From NCBI RefSeq assembly GCF_000382205.1, contig NZ_KB907792.1, forward strand, positions 124,001-188,000: a stretch of 64,000 nt of DNA, given 5' to 3'. Positions 7,193 to 15,865 of the stretch are shown here, piece by piece. Under the pieces are notes generated by a model. That model had not been told where the DNA came from and made no database searches. It saw only the letters and a program-made list of their open reading frames with translations. Position 1 is the stretch's first letter, and every line of letters begins with the position of its first letter. The position numbers and the translations under genes were made by a program. The stretch comes from Dyadobacter beijingensis DSM 21582. Its GTDB lineage: Bacteria > Bacteroidota > Bacteroidia > Cytophagales > Spirosomataceae.

Positions 7193-8665
7193 ATGAAGAA
7201 TGTCACCAAACTGACCCTGCTCATTCACCGCTACCTGGGTTTCGCCCTGAGCCTGCTTTTTGTCATCTGGTTCCTTTCGGGTTTTGCAATGATGTACGTG
7301 AAGTACCCGACCATGCGGTATCACGAACGGCTACAACGTCTTCCGGCCCCCGATTTCAGCCAGGCAAAGCTGACGGTCACGCAGGCGCTCGGCAGTGCAG
7401 GCGTGAAGGATACTTTGCGTTCCGTCCGGCTGGGAATGATGCTGGACCGACCCGTGTACCGCATTGCCACGACCAACGGCGCTCACAAGGCTATATTTGC
7501 CGACGACGGAACATTGTTCCAGGGAGCGGATTCGGCATTGGCGGCCAGGCTTGCCATCCGTTTTACCCAAATCACAAAAATCAAAAACGCCGGACTACTC
7601 ACCGAAATCGACCAGTGGATGGCGGCCGCGCGCTCGCAGGGATACGGCACACCCGTGTACCGCATGCACATGGACGATCCCGCGGGCACGTACGTATACG
7701 TAGCCGCGCAAACGGGCGAGGTCGTGCAGATGGTGAATGCGAAGCAGCGCTTCCTGGCCTGGCTGGGGCCGATACCGCACTGGATTTACCCGACGGTATT
7801 GCTTCGGAACCGGCCGCTCTGGAACGATATCATCGTATGGTCGTCGACCATCGGCAGCATCATGTGTGCTGCCGGCATTGCGATGGGCTTCATTCGTTAC
7901 AAGCGCAATCGCGGACTGACATTCAGTCCGTATAAAAAGAAATGGTTCCGCTGGCACCATTATACGGGTTTCGCATTCGGACTCTTCGTATTCACCTGGA
8001 TTTTCAGCGGATTGCTGTCGATGACACCCTGGGACTGGGCACCATTTACCCGACTGGAACCGGAGGAATCGCTGCAATGGACGGGAGGTATGTTCGACAC
8101 CGGGAAATTTACGGTACCGCCTGTTGCTGTTGCGGCAAATTGGGGTATTGAAATAAAGGAAATCCAGCTGGTTCAGTGGAATGGCAAGCCTTTTTACCTG
8201 GGCTACGCCGACGAGCACCATACGCGCATGATGCCGGCGGATAACGGCGCCGGCGCATTTGAAAGGTTTCCCGTCGCGCCCTTTATTGCCAAACTCAAAG
8301 CAATGAATCCTGTTGTACCTGTGAAAGAGGCGGTCATGCTCACTGGGTACGACGATTACTACTATTCCAAAAACCACGAAAAACGGCTACCGGTGCTGCG
8401 TGTAAAAATGGCTTCCGTAGATGAGCGATGGTACTACATAGATCCCGCGACGGCCCAGGTGGTGCTGAAACACCAGGATCTGAGCCGCCTGGAACGATGG
8501 CTTTACCACGGGTTGCACAGCTTCGATTTCCGGTTCCTGGTTTACAAGCGACCGCTTTGGGATATTGTAGTGCTCATCTTAATGGTAGGAGGGACGGCCG
8601 TGAGCATTACCGGGCTGGTTTTGACCTGGGAATGGATTATCAGAAAAGCCGCATTCAACAAATAG
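7193..8665 (+). CDS. PepSY-domain inner-membrane protein
   Basis: 490 residues from the ATG at 7193 (a TTG just before it is less likely). The layout is that of PepSY-associated TM proteins: an N-terminal transmembrane helix (about residues 8-32, FALSLLFVIWFLSGFAMMY), a periplasmic PepSY-like part, two central helices near 205-225 and 245-270 (HHYTGFAFGLFVFTWIFSGL), a second periplasmic part, and a C-terminal helix near 455-480 (DIVVLILMVGGTAVSITGLV). Relatives sit beside siderophore receptors and some reduce ferric siderophores in the periplasm. Here the gene shares an operon with a riboswitch-controlled receptor, so a reductive step on an imported corrinoid or metal chelate is a reasonable guess. 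Confidence 0.82.
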   Translation: MKNVTKLTLLIHRYLGFALSLLFVIWFLSGFAMMYVKYPTMRYHERLQRLPAPDFSQAKLTVTQALGSAGVKDTLRSVRLGMMLDRPVYRIATTNGAHKAIFADDGTLFQGADSALAARLAIRFTQITKIKNAGLLTEIDQWMAAARSQGYGTPVYRMHMDDPAGTYVYVAAQTGEVVQMVNAKQRFLAWLGPIPHWIYPTVLLRNRPLWNDIIVWSSTIGSIMCAAGIAMGFIRYKRNRGLTFSPYKKKWFRWHHYTGFAFGLFVFTWIFSGLLSMTPWDWAPFTRLEPEESLQWTGGMFDTGKFTVPPVAVAANWGIEIKEIQLVQWNGKPFYLGYADEHHTRMMPADNGAGAFERFPVAPFIAKLKAMNPVVPVKEAVMLTGYDDYYYSKNHEKRLPVLRVKMASVDERWYYIDPATAQVVLKHQDLSRLERWLYHGLHSFDFRFLVYKRPLWDIVVLILMVGGTAVSITGLVLTWEWIIRKAAFNK

Positions 8666-8968
8666 CCCGGCATTCTCGTCCATGAAGCAGGGAAATAGCC
8701 AGTATGCCCGTCATATCAAAAATTACCATTCAAAGTATTTTTTATTCACATTATAGAACTAATTTTACGTTTAGGCGAATACGTTGCGGACAAGGTTATT
8801 TATCTGATGGAAAGGACTATCGCGACTAATAACGGCGCCGGGATGCTGGCGACTCATTCACTGAAACGAAAAGAATAATAAGCCGATAAACGAACAGTAG
8901 TGCGGAAGCGTGTTGTGGGCTGCCATGACACGCTTTTTGTTTGGAATAGCCCAACCTGCTCCTCATTC
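8666..8968. other. Intergenic region with a possible 23-codon ORF and a terminator
   Basis: About 300 bases between convergent genes. A short frame 8807-8878 could encode METR-less peptide MERTIATNNGAGMLATHSLK plus RKE; there is no homology or recognised motif to support it. It is followed 27 bases later by a good intrinsic terminator. Nothing else was recognised. Confidence 0.3.
8906..8940 (+). terminator. Intrinsic terminator
   Basis: AAGCGTGT (8906-8913) pairs with ACACGCTT (8928-8935), and TTTTTGTTT follows. It can end transcripts from the receptor/PepSY operon or from a short transcript starting in the preceding gap. Confidence 0.75.
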
Positions 8969-11758
8969 CTACACGCCGAATTTCCGGATATTGTATACCA
9001 AACTAAGGAGAAAATACCGTGTCAGCACCCGGCTGCGCACATCCTCGATATAGGCGTCGCCGGCATTGCGGACCAGGCTGCGGTTCTGGTTGAGCAGGTC
9101 GAAAACCTGTAACCGCACTTCGGCCTGCCGCGTGCGCAGGAACTGCCGGGCCACCGAAGCATTCCATAGCAGAAACTGCTGATTATAACCCTCCGCGCGG
9201 CCGGTATTGCCATTGTAGGTAAGGTCCGAGGTGATCACGACATGGCCGGGTAGTTGCACATGCACATCGGCCGTGGCATATTGCGACCAGTACTGCAAAT
9301 TTTGTTGGGGCAAAAGCGAATACCGCGCCTGCTGCCATGTAATGCGCGCGCTCAGCCCGTAATCGATCCGCCCATTGTAATCCGATTGCAGCCGCAAGCC
9401 CTGCCCGAGCGCCGTGGAAGTCGTTACATTTTCCGCGGAGTTGACCAGGTTGGTATTGCGCGCCAGGCTCCCGTGGCTTGTCAGATTGACCGACAGCCCC
9501 CACGGCTGGATCTTTTTCCCTACGGACACCACGCCATTGGCATACACAAAACCGCGCGTATTGATGGGCGTCGTCACCTGTGCGCCGGAATCGTCGGTGA
9601 CGGTCGAGAGGCCGATGCGGTTATTACTCCGGTTCACGCTTACGAATGCGAACAGGTTATCGTTGCCGCCGCGGGCCGAGGCGTTGAACGTGAGCGTCAA
9701 ATTGTGGTAGTATTCGGGTTTGAGCCAGGGGTTTCCGGTGTTGATATTCAATGGATTGGAATTGTCGGCAGCCGGAATGAGCTGGGTAATGCCGGGCGGC
9801 GTAATGCGTGTCCGGTATTGCATACGCAGGCTCCGGTTGCCCCGGAAAGTGTAGGCTAACAGTGCATTAGGCATGAAATAATGGTAATTCCGCTGGTAAT
9901 CGATGCCCGTCGAACGGTCGATAGGGCGGAGCGAGCCGCGCTGCAAATCGGCCCCTAATGCGATTGTGTACCTCAACCGCCGCGTTTGAAAAGTGGCGCC
10001 GAGCCGGTTCGTCTCGAAGGTGCTGGCGAAGTTCCTGCTCAACAGGCTGTCGGGCTGGTCGTAGGCGTTGGTTTCAATGCGTTTATCGGCCACGTCGCGG
10101 ATCAGTTTGCCGAAATTATTGCCGTAAGCGTAGCGGAATTCCAGTTTTTGGGTAAATGAAAGCGGCTCCGTGAAGGAAACATTCACCGTGTTCTGGAATG
10201 CGAACTGGTCCTGCGCATTGCGCTGATCGATGTTTTCCGAGGTCGTGAGCGTGTCGAAGAATACATTTTCAGACCGGTTGTAGGCTGTCGTGTTCCCGGT
10301 AGTGAGGATGGAATTGAGGTTCGCGGAAATGGCGCGGCCTTCTTTTCGGAACTTGCGCATAAACAGGAGGTTATTATAGCCATTTACCCCTTTCCCATTC
10401 AAATCGTAATGGGTTAATCCACGGTTCAGCGAGTCGGCGGGCGGCCGGTACGAGCTGCTGTTGGTTTTGTTCAAAAAATCTTTGGTCTGAAAGCTGATAT
10501 TGGGCGTCAGCCGGAAGCTGGTCAGCGAATCCACCGGGATATCGAACCGGCCGTTGATGCGATGGGTCGTCATGGCATTCCGGGAATAGTTGTTCTGGTC
10601 GGTGATGAACGAGCGGCCCGGGAGCACGTTTTCCCGCCGGCTTTGCTGCGCTGTCGTCGTGACGGCGCGGTTGACGAAATAACTGGCCGCTATTTCTGCG
10701 CGTTTGCCCCATTTCACAGTATTGCTTTCCGTCCGGTAGTTAATTCCGACAGCGCCAACTTCCGTCACACTGGCCGGCATCGCAGGCCCGCCATCATCGC
10801 CGCCACCCGGCTGGCCGATCATCTGCGGCCCGCCCGAGCCCGGCATGGGGAGGTTTCCATTGGGCATCGTGAAGTTCTGCTGGTTCAGGTTGTTGGCCTG
10901 GCCGATCAGCGAAATCTGCTTTGCAGGGCCGCCATTCCGGTTGTTGAAGCGGTTCACATTCAAACGTGCCTCATAGCGGGCACTTTGCCCGCCGGCGGAA
11001 GGCCCGGCACCCAGCGCATTCTGCCCGAAATAGCCCTTCCCCTTGTCTTTTTTAATGGTAATGTTAATCGTCCGCTCACGGTCGCCGTCGTCCACCCCGG
11101 AAAATTGCGACTGGTCCGATGACTGGTCGAACACCTGCACCTTGTCCACAATGTCGGCCGGGAGGTTGCGCGTCGCCATTTTAGGGTCGTTACCAAAGAA
11201 CGGTTTACCGTCCACCAGCACCTTGCCAACCGACTGCCCATTGGCTTTGATAGATCCGTCCCGCGCTACCTCCACGCCCGGCAATTTGCGCAGCAGTTCC
11301 TCGACCTGCGCATTCGGCTGCGTTTTAAAAGAGCCCGCATTGAATTCCAGCGTATCCTGCCTAATCGTCACCGGCGCACGTTCCTGCCGGATGACGACTT
11401 CGTTCAGATCGGTGCCTTGCTGCGCCATCCGGATCGTATCGACGTTTGCATCTGCGCCCTGGCGCACGCTCACAGGCAGGGAGCCATTTTTGTACCCTAC
11501 AAAAGTGATGAGCAAACGGTAAGTGCCCGGCGCGGTTTTGCGAAATATGAAATGGCCGTCGCCGTCCGTGATCGTCGCGGTGACATAGGCGGAGTCGCGC
11601 GCTTGCAGGAGCGATACGGAGGCCATGCGCAGGGGCTTTTGCGTCGCCGAGTCGAGGACGGTGCCGGTGATTTCGGCGCCAGCGGGTGTTTTTTGTGCCA
11701 ATGCGGGCAACTTCGCGAGCAGCAGCAGGCACAGCATGCATTTAAATACCGCCGCCAC
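8969..11758 (-). CDS. Outer-membrane beta-barrel protein with N-terminal carboxypeptidase-like domain
   Basis: 929 residues. After a signal peptide (MLCLLLLAKLPALAQ) comes a carboxypeptidase-regulatory-like domain (about residues 28-110, ITGTVLDSATQKPLRMASVS), then a TonB-receptor-like plug (LEFNAGSFKTQPNAQVEELL, RKLPGVEVARDGSIKANGQS, VLVDGKPFFGNDPKMATRNL) and a large barrel of the OMP_b-brl_3 type. A Gly/Pro/Met-rich insertion lies near residues 295-330. No TonB box is obvious. The GTG start at 11758 overlaps the GLPGLI gene by 17 bases; an ATG at 11737 is the alternative. The pairing with GLPGLI is common in Bacteroidota; the substrate is unknown. Confidence 0.85.
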   Translation of the reverse strand: MAAVFKCMLCLLLLAKLPALAQKTPAGAEITGTVLDSATQKPLRMASVSLLQARDSAYVTATITDGDGHFIFRKTAPGTYRLLITFVGYKNGSLPVSVRQGADANVDTIRMAQQGTDLNEVVIRQERAPVTIRQDTLEFNAGSFKTQPNAQVEELLRKLPGVEVARDGSIKANGQSVGKVLVDGKPFFGNDPKMATRNLPADIVDKVQVFDQSSDQSQFSGVDDGDRERTINITIKKDKGKGYFGQNALGAGPSAGGQSARYEARLNVNRFNNRNGGPAKQISLIGQANNLNQQNFTMPNGNLPMPGSGGPQMIGQPGGGDDGGPAMPASVTEVGAVGINYRTESNTVKWGKRAEIAASYFVNRAVTTTAQQSRRENVLPGRSFITDQNNYSRNAMTTHRINGRFDIPVDSLTSFRLTPNISFQTKDFLNKTNSSSYRPPADSLNRGLTHYDLNGKGVNGYNNLLFMRKFRKEGRAISANLNSILTTGNTTAYNRSENVFFDTLTTSENIDQRNAQDQFAFQNTVNVSFTEPLSFTQKLEFRYAYGNNFGKLIRDVADKRIETNAYDQPDSLLSRNFASTFETNRLGATFQTRRLRYTIALGADLQRGSLRPIDRSTGIDYQRNYHYFMPNALLAYTFRGNRSLRMQYRTRITPPGITQLIPAADNSNPLNINTGNPWLKPEYYHNLTLTFNASARGGNDNLFAFVSVNRSNNRIGLSTVTDDSGAQVTTPINTRGFVYANGVVSVGKKIQPWGLSVNLTSHGSLARNTNLVNSAENVTTSTALGQGLRLQSDYNGRIDYGLSARITWQQARYSLLPQQNLQYWSQYATADVHVQLPGHVVITSDLTYNGNTGRAEGYNQQFLLWNASVARQFLRTRQAEVRLQVFDLLNQNRSLVRNAGDAYIEDVRSRVLTRYFLLSLVYNIRKFGV

Positions 11759-12518
11759 CGGGACCCATTTTTTGGTGAAAATCAGCCATTGCTTTCTGGC
11801 GAATGTCTATCAGTTGTTCGGGTTTTACGGTTTCTGCTTTCACGTCGGGCATTACCGTCGCGGCGTCGACTTTGCCCAGGCTCACCTTCGTGGCGCGGAA
11901 CTGTTCGCGGGTGCCCTCGATCAGCAATACGGCACCTTTTTCGGGCGTCAGCGCAGGCACGGGTGCGTAGCGGATCGGCAGCTCGGTCGTGAACCAGACG
12001 GTGTATGGTTCGTTTTTGTAACTAACGATGGCTTTTTGGCACAGGTAACCGGCTATTTTCTTCGTTTGCTGTGTAAGCTGCCAATCGCCGACAGGCTCGA
12101 TAGGCGTTTCGCTTTTGTAGGTACGGGCCTCCTGGTCGTGGCCCACCGTCACAAATGTTACGATCTTTTTCCCCGCAATATCGGTCACGAGGTATTCCTC
12201 GAACGGCCGGCCGGCATTGGTCGTCTGCGGTACGCCGCCGGGTGTTTGCATGACCTTGATCATCATATTTTCCTCGTCGCGGTTTTCGCGTACGAAATTG
12301 CCGGCGAAGAGCACTTTCTGCCCGACGGTGCGTGTGTCGGGCACGTCGGTCGGAAAGTTCGGGTCGCCCTGCCGCACTTCCTCGCCATTGACCATGAAGC
12401 GCAGTCGCGACTGGTCGATTTTCCGCACGATTTCATAGTTGATTTGTCCCGACTGCTGTGCGAACGAAAGGGCATTTGCCGCGAAAAGCAGCACGATACT
12501 TAGCATAAGCTTTTTCAT
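11742..12518 (-). CDS. GLPGLI family secreted protein
   Basis: 258 residues from the ATG at 12518, giving a clear signal peptide (KKLMLSIVLLFAANALSFAQ). The body matches the GLPGLI family: an INYEIVRKID opening strand, and WQLTQQTKKIAGYLCQKAIV with AYTVWFT-like PYTVWFTTELPI in the middle, where the family's name motif region lies. These proteins are periplasmic or surface-associated, of unknown role, and are typically encoded beside OMP_b-brl_3 barrels, as here. The coding end overlaps the barrel gene, so the two are cotranscribed. A direct-repeat operator upstream is shared with the nearby two-component system. Confidence 0.85.
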   Translation of the reverse strand: MKKLMLSIVLLFAANALSFAQQSGQINYEIVRKIDQSRLRFMVNGEEVRQGDPNFPTDVPDTRTVGQKVLFAGNFVRENRDEENMMIKVMQTPGGVPQTTNAGRPFEEYLVTDIAGKKIVTFVTVGHDQEARTYKSETPIEPVGDWQLTQQTKKIAGYLCQKAIVSYKNEPYTVWFTTELPIRYAPVPALTPEKGAVLLIEGTREQFRATKVSLGKVDAATVMPDVKAETVKPEQLIDIRQKAMADFHQKMGPGGGGI

Positions 12519-12545
12519 GTTGTCGCCTTGGTTTGATTGACAGCT

Positions 12546-12553
12546 CAAAGGTC
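12546..12553 (-). promoter_or_regulatory. Putative -7 box of the GLPGLI/barrel operon
   Basis: On the minus strand this reads GACCTTTG, seven of eight to TAnnTTTG. The direct-repeat operator ends 26 bases upstream, almost the same distance as at the histidine kinase promoter. Confidence 0.35.
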
Positions 12554-12579
12554 TGGCGGCGCTTTGTAAGGTTCTGCTA

Positions 12580-12600
12580 TTTAATGTTAAGTAGTGTTAA
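12580..12600. promoter_or_regulatory. Direct-repeat operator TGTTAA-N4-TGTTAA, copy 1
   Basis: TGTTAA at 12585-12590 and 12595-12600, a 10-bp period. The 21-base block matches 14417-14437 at 19 positions. Tandem half-sites spaced about one helical turn are typical for OmpR/PhoB-type regulators, and such a regulator is encoded at 15866. Relative to the GLPGLI promoter the block is in inverted orientation. Confidence 0.55.
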
Positions 12601-12750
12601 AATGCAGCTTCCCGGCAGAGTTCAAAAAAACATGTCCCAAATGCCACATTTGGCCCGGAAACTAAAAAAATCACATTCCGCGATGTCTTGGCGAAAACCT
12701 TGCTTATCTTGTTTCAACTAATACTATACTCAATAACCCTCTGTTTGCTA

Positions 12751-14394
12751 ATGGTTTATAACTTTTACTTCAAAGCGTTTCTCTTTATTATCTTTTTCCT
12801 GTCGAGCTTATGGGTTTACAGGGGTTATATTCAAAACCCTGACCGCAAGCTTTCCGGGCAAAACGCGGCGCTCGGCCTGGTGGCAATGCTGCTGATGGTG
12901 TGGGCCGTGAGGCTCCCGTTCCTGCGCGAAAGAGAACACGATATCGATACCAGCACATGGCTCAGCGCCGTCATCGCCATTAACCATTACCCTGATAAAC
13001 TCTGGACGTTATTGAACTATACCGACGCGCGTCCGCTGACCGTGTTCCCGTTGCTGGCCGGTTCCTGGGTGGGCATGCCCGTCGGCTATGGCAGCGCGGA
13101 GATCATCGGGCTCGTGCTGTGGACCGGGACGGTTTTACTGTTATTTCAAATCTGCAAACTCGTTGGCGGGCGCAGTCTGGGCCTTGTGGTCACGTGGAGC
13201 CTCGCCGTGTTTCTGGCTACGATCTGCCACATTTTTGCCGCCTATAACTCCGAGCATAGCAGTATTTTCATGGTAACGGCGGGCGTCACGTTGTTTTTCC
13301 TGTACATCTACCGGCGATGGACGAGCCGGGCCGTAGCGGTGGCCACCGGTATTTTGCTGGGAAGCCTCATTTACGCCAAGTTCCAGAATGCCCCCATGGG
13401 ATTACTCACGGGGGCATTTTTATTGTTCAGCATGGCCGGTCGGAAAGACTGGGCGAACGCCGGTGCATTGCTGCTCGGCTGCCTGCTGCCGACGCTTTTC
13501 GTGAATGTGTTTTACGGTCTGCGTGGCAAGGTGGACGTGTTTTGGAACAACTACTTCTGGAATTACTTTTACTATTCCTTCACAACGCAATTCTCCTCGA
13601 TGCCTATCGCCGAGCGGTTTAGTCCGGGGCGGGTGATCCGCTTTATTTTCTATGCGACGAGCTCGGGCATTTACGTTTTCACGCTCTCGGCATTGGCGGT
13701 GGCGCTGCCGGTAATCACTTTCAAAAAATGGCGTTCGGGGGTAGGGGAGCAGGGTATCGCGCTTGCGTTTTCGTTTTTGCTGCTGTTGCTGAGCATTTAT
13801 GCGGTGCTGCAGTCGGGTAACAATTTTGAGCATTACAAGCTTTTCCTGTTCGTTCCGTTGCTCATCTTCAACGCATTTTTCCTGGCCCGAAGCCAACCTG
13901 TGGTGCGGAAATTTGCGATTGGTTTCCTGCTGCTGGGCGGCGTGCTGCAAACGGCCGTCAACCTCCGATACCTCGACCGCGACGTGGCGTACGACCCGCG
14001 CACCGAAACCGATCGGAAAGTGGTAGGGCACATTCAAAAGCACTCCCGGGCAAGCGATCCCGTGGTGGTGTGGGGCTGGCGCGACGGCCTGCTCGTGAGC
14101 TCGCAGCGCCCGATGGGCTACCGCGATGTGCACACCTTCCATTTTTCCATGAAATCGCCCTTGATCCCTAACTGGACGGAAGATTTCCTCGAAGATATGG
14201 AGGAGAACAAGCCGAAGATCTTCGTCGAAGCGATGATCCGCAACTACTCCGAGCGGGGGGATTTGTTTCTGCCCCATGACAAAGTGCCGGTCGTGCGCGA
14301 ATATGTGCGGAAGCATTACCGCCTCGTCAGCGAATTGGATGGTGTGAAAATTTTCCATCGTAAAGAAGTACCGACGATTTCTTTACTGCGCTAG
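12751..14394 (+). CDS. Polytopic membrane protein, GT-C/ArnT-like glycosyltransferase fold
   Basis: 547 residues from the ATG at 12751 (a TTG at 12688 would add 21 residues including another hydrophobic stretch). About ten to twelve hydrophobic segments occupy residues 1-430, followed by a soluble C-terminal part of about 120 residues. The acidic pair in REREHDIDTSTWLSAV after the second helix sits where dolichol/undecaprenol-phosphate-sugar-dependent GT-C enzymes carry a catalytic Asp. No family-specific motif was recognised, so the donor and acceptor are unknown. It diverges from the GLPGLI operon and precedes the two-component system. An intrinsic-terminator-like hairpin lies within the coding sequence at 13387-13421. 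Confidence 0.6.
   Translation: MVYNFYFKAFLFIIFFLSSLWVYRGYIQNPDRKLSGQNAALGLVAMLLMVWAVRLPFLREREHDIDTSTWLSAVIAINHYPDKLWTLLNYTDARPLTVFPLLAGSWVGMPVGYGSAEIIGLVLWTGTVLLLFQICKLVGGRSLGLVVTWSLAVFLATICHIFAAYNSEHSSIFMVTAGVTLFFLYIYRRWTSRAVAVATGILLGSLIYAKFQNAPMGLLTGAFLLFSMAGRKDWANAGALLLGCLLPTLFVNVFYGLRGKVDVFWNNYFWNYFYYSFTTQFSSMPIAERFSPGRVIRFIFYATSSGIYVFTLSALAVALPVITFKKWRSGVGEQGIALAFSFLLLLLSIYAVLQSGNNFEHYKLFLFVPLLIFNAFFLARSQPVVRKFAIGFLLLGGVLQTAVNLRYLDRDVAYDPRTETDRKVVGHIQKHSRASDPVVVWGWRDGLLVSSQRPMGYRDVHTFHFSMKSPLIPNWTEDFLEDMEENKPKIFVEAMIRNYSERGDLFLPHDKVPVVREYVRKHYRLVSELDGVKIFHRKEVPTISLLR
13387..13421 (+). terminator. Intragenic terminator-like hairpin
   Basis: AATGCCCCC (13387-13395) pairs perfectly with GGGGGCATT (13410-13418), and the T-run 13417-13421 follows. 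It lies inside the GT-C-like coding sequence in the sense direction. Function is uncertain because translating ribosomes would normally mask it. Confidence 0.45.
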
Positions 14395-14416
14395 AACAGC
14401 CTGCAAATCAGTGCAA

Positions 14417-14437
14417 TTTAGTGTTAAATAGTGTTAA
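14417..14437. promoter_or_regulatory. Direct-repeat operator TGTTAA-N4-TGTTAA, copy 2
   Basis: TGTTAA at 14422-14427 and 14432-14437. It ends 27 bases before the -7 box of the histidine kinase gene, a class-II activator-like position, and matches copy 1 at 19 of 21 bases. Autoregulation by the encoded response regulator is the simplest reading. Confidence 0.55.
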
Positions 14438-14464
14438 CCGAAGGAAATCGTCCGGCCGGAAGCT

Positions 14465-14472
14465 TAGCTTTG
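14465..14472 (+). promoter_or_regulatory. -7 promoter box of the two-component system, leaderless or nearly so
   Basis: TAGCTTTG is an exact TAnnTTTG match ending 4 bases before the ATG at 14477. A start site 5-8 bases downstream would give a leaderless mRNA, perhaps using the second ATG at 14480. Confidence 0.5.
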
Positions 14473-14476
14473 CGCT

Positions 14477-15862
14477 ATGATGAACCGCTGTATCCGCTCC
14501 ATTTTCTGGCTCATGACTGTTTGCATTGTGGCGATCAATGCATTTCAGGGGTATTGGCTTTGGAACACGTACGAACTGCACCGCCAGCAGTTCGGGAACA
14601 CCGTGCAGGATGCGCTGTTCCAGGTAATAGAGGGGCATCAGGTGGATCACGCCCGCATCCTGCTGGACAAGCCCGGCCCGGACGGGAAACGTAAAAGTGC
14701 ACGCGTCGTCCGCCAGGTCGGCGTGAACGGGGCGGGATCGCGTTTTTACTACAAATTCAACAACGATAGTGCCATCATCGCTCCGGCCGATACGCTTGCC
14801 AACCGTATTTCGCGGTTTGTCGTGCGGGGATGGATGGACGGCGAGCAGGTGGATATGCGGAAAATTTACGCGGCCTACCGTGAGGAATTACAAAAAAGGA
14901 ACATCGAAGCGGCTTTTCTGATCGACACGCTCTACATTCTTCCCGAGCCGGGCGCAAATAACGTAATTGTTTTCAATGGCCTGAGAAAGCAAAACGACAG
15001 CCGGTTCAGTACCGTGCCGCTGCCTATTAACCCGATCAGACATTTATTCGTACAGGCGACTTTCGAAACGCCCGTCCCGTATTTGCTGAAACGAATGAGC
15101 TGGCTGCTGGGCTGTTCGCTCCTGCTGCTGCTGCTGACGACCGGTTGTTTTGTATTGATGTTGAAGACAATTTTGCGTCAAAAGCGGCTCTCGGATATCA
15201 AAAACGACTTCATCAACAATATGACTCACGAGCTGAAAACGCCTATTTCGACCATTACCGCGGCGGTGGAGGCGCTGCTGCATTTCGGAGCGTTGAAAGA
15301 CCCGCGCAAAACGGAAGAATATCTGCACATTTCGCAGAATAACCTGCAAAGGCTGTCGGACCTTGTCGAAAAAGTGCTGAACCTGGCCGTGGAGGAAAAG
15401 CAGGAGCTGGAATTTCACAAAGAGCCGGTAAGCCTCGCCGAAATGGTGAGCGATCTGGCTGCTGATCATCGCATTAAATCGGCCAAGACGGTGATATTTA
15501 ATATGCATATTCCCTTCGGTACGACGGTACAGGTGGACCGGATGCATTTCGGGAATGTCCTCAATAACCTCATCGACAATGCGATCAAGTACTCCTACGA
15601 CCGTGTCACGATCTCATTCGATTTCCGCAAAGAGCCGGAAGGCTGGCAACTTACCGTATCCGACAATGGTATAGGCATTCCAAAAGCGTATCAGACGTCG
15701 GTTTTCGACCGTTTCTTTCGTGTCCCGACGGGCGACCTGCACCAGGTAAAAGGTTTCGGCCTCGGGCTGGCCTACGTGCGGCAGGTGGTAGAGAAGCACG
15801 GCGGCAGCGTGAGCCTGGCGAGCGAGCCGGGGAAAGGGAGTGCATTTGTATTAAAATTCTGA
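14477..15862 (+). CDS. Sensor histidine kinase
   Basis: 461 residues. An N-terminal helix (about residues 8-30) and a second near 205-230 enclose a periplasmic sensor of about 170 residues with no recognised fold. The HisKA H-box FINNMTHELKTPISTI places the phosphorylated His at residue 251. The HATPase domain shows the N-box NNLIDNAIKYS, the G1 box DNGIGIP, the F-box FDRFFRV and the G2 box KGFGLGLAYV. The response regulator gene begins 4 bases after the stop. A direct-repeat operator shared with the GLPGLI/barrel operon lies upstream, suggesting the pair controls that operon. Confidence 0.93.
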   Translation: MMNRCIRSIFWLMTVCIVAINAFQGYWLWNTYELHRQQFGNTVQDALFQVIEGHQVDHARILLDKPGPDGKRKSARVVRQVGVNGAGSRFYYKFNNDSAIIAPADTLANRISRFVVRGWMDGEQVDMRKIYAAYREELQKRNIEAAFLIDTLYILPEPGANNVIVFNGLRKQNDSRFSTVPLPINPIRHLFVQATFETPVPYLLKRMSWLLGCSLLLLLLTTGCFVLMLKTILRQKRLSDIKNDFINNMTHELKTPISTITAAVEALLHFGALKDPRKTEEYLHISQNNLQRLSDLVEKVLNLAVEEKQELEFHKEPVSLAEMVSDLAADHRIKSAKTVIFNMHIPFGTTVQVDRMHFGNVLNNLIDNAIKYSYDRVTISFDFRKEPEGWQLTVSDNGIGIPKAYQTSVFDRFFRVPTGDLHQVKGFGLGLAYVRQVVEKHGGSVSLASEPGKGSAFVLKF

Positions 15863-15865
15863 AAA

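Noticed and set aside
13420..14358. 312-codon minus-strand frame within the GT-C-like gene
   Set aside because: Its translation is dominated by Gln/Arg/His runs typical of an antisense frame of hydrophobic coding sequence.
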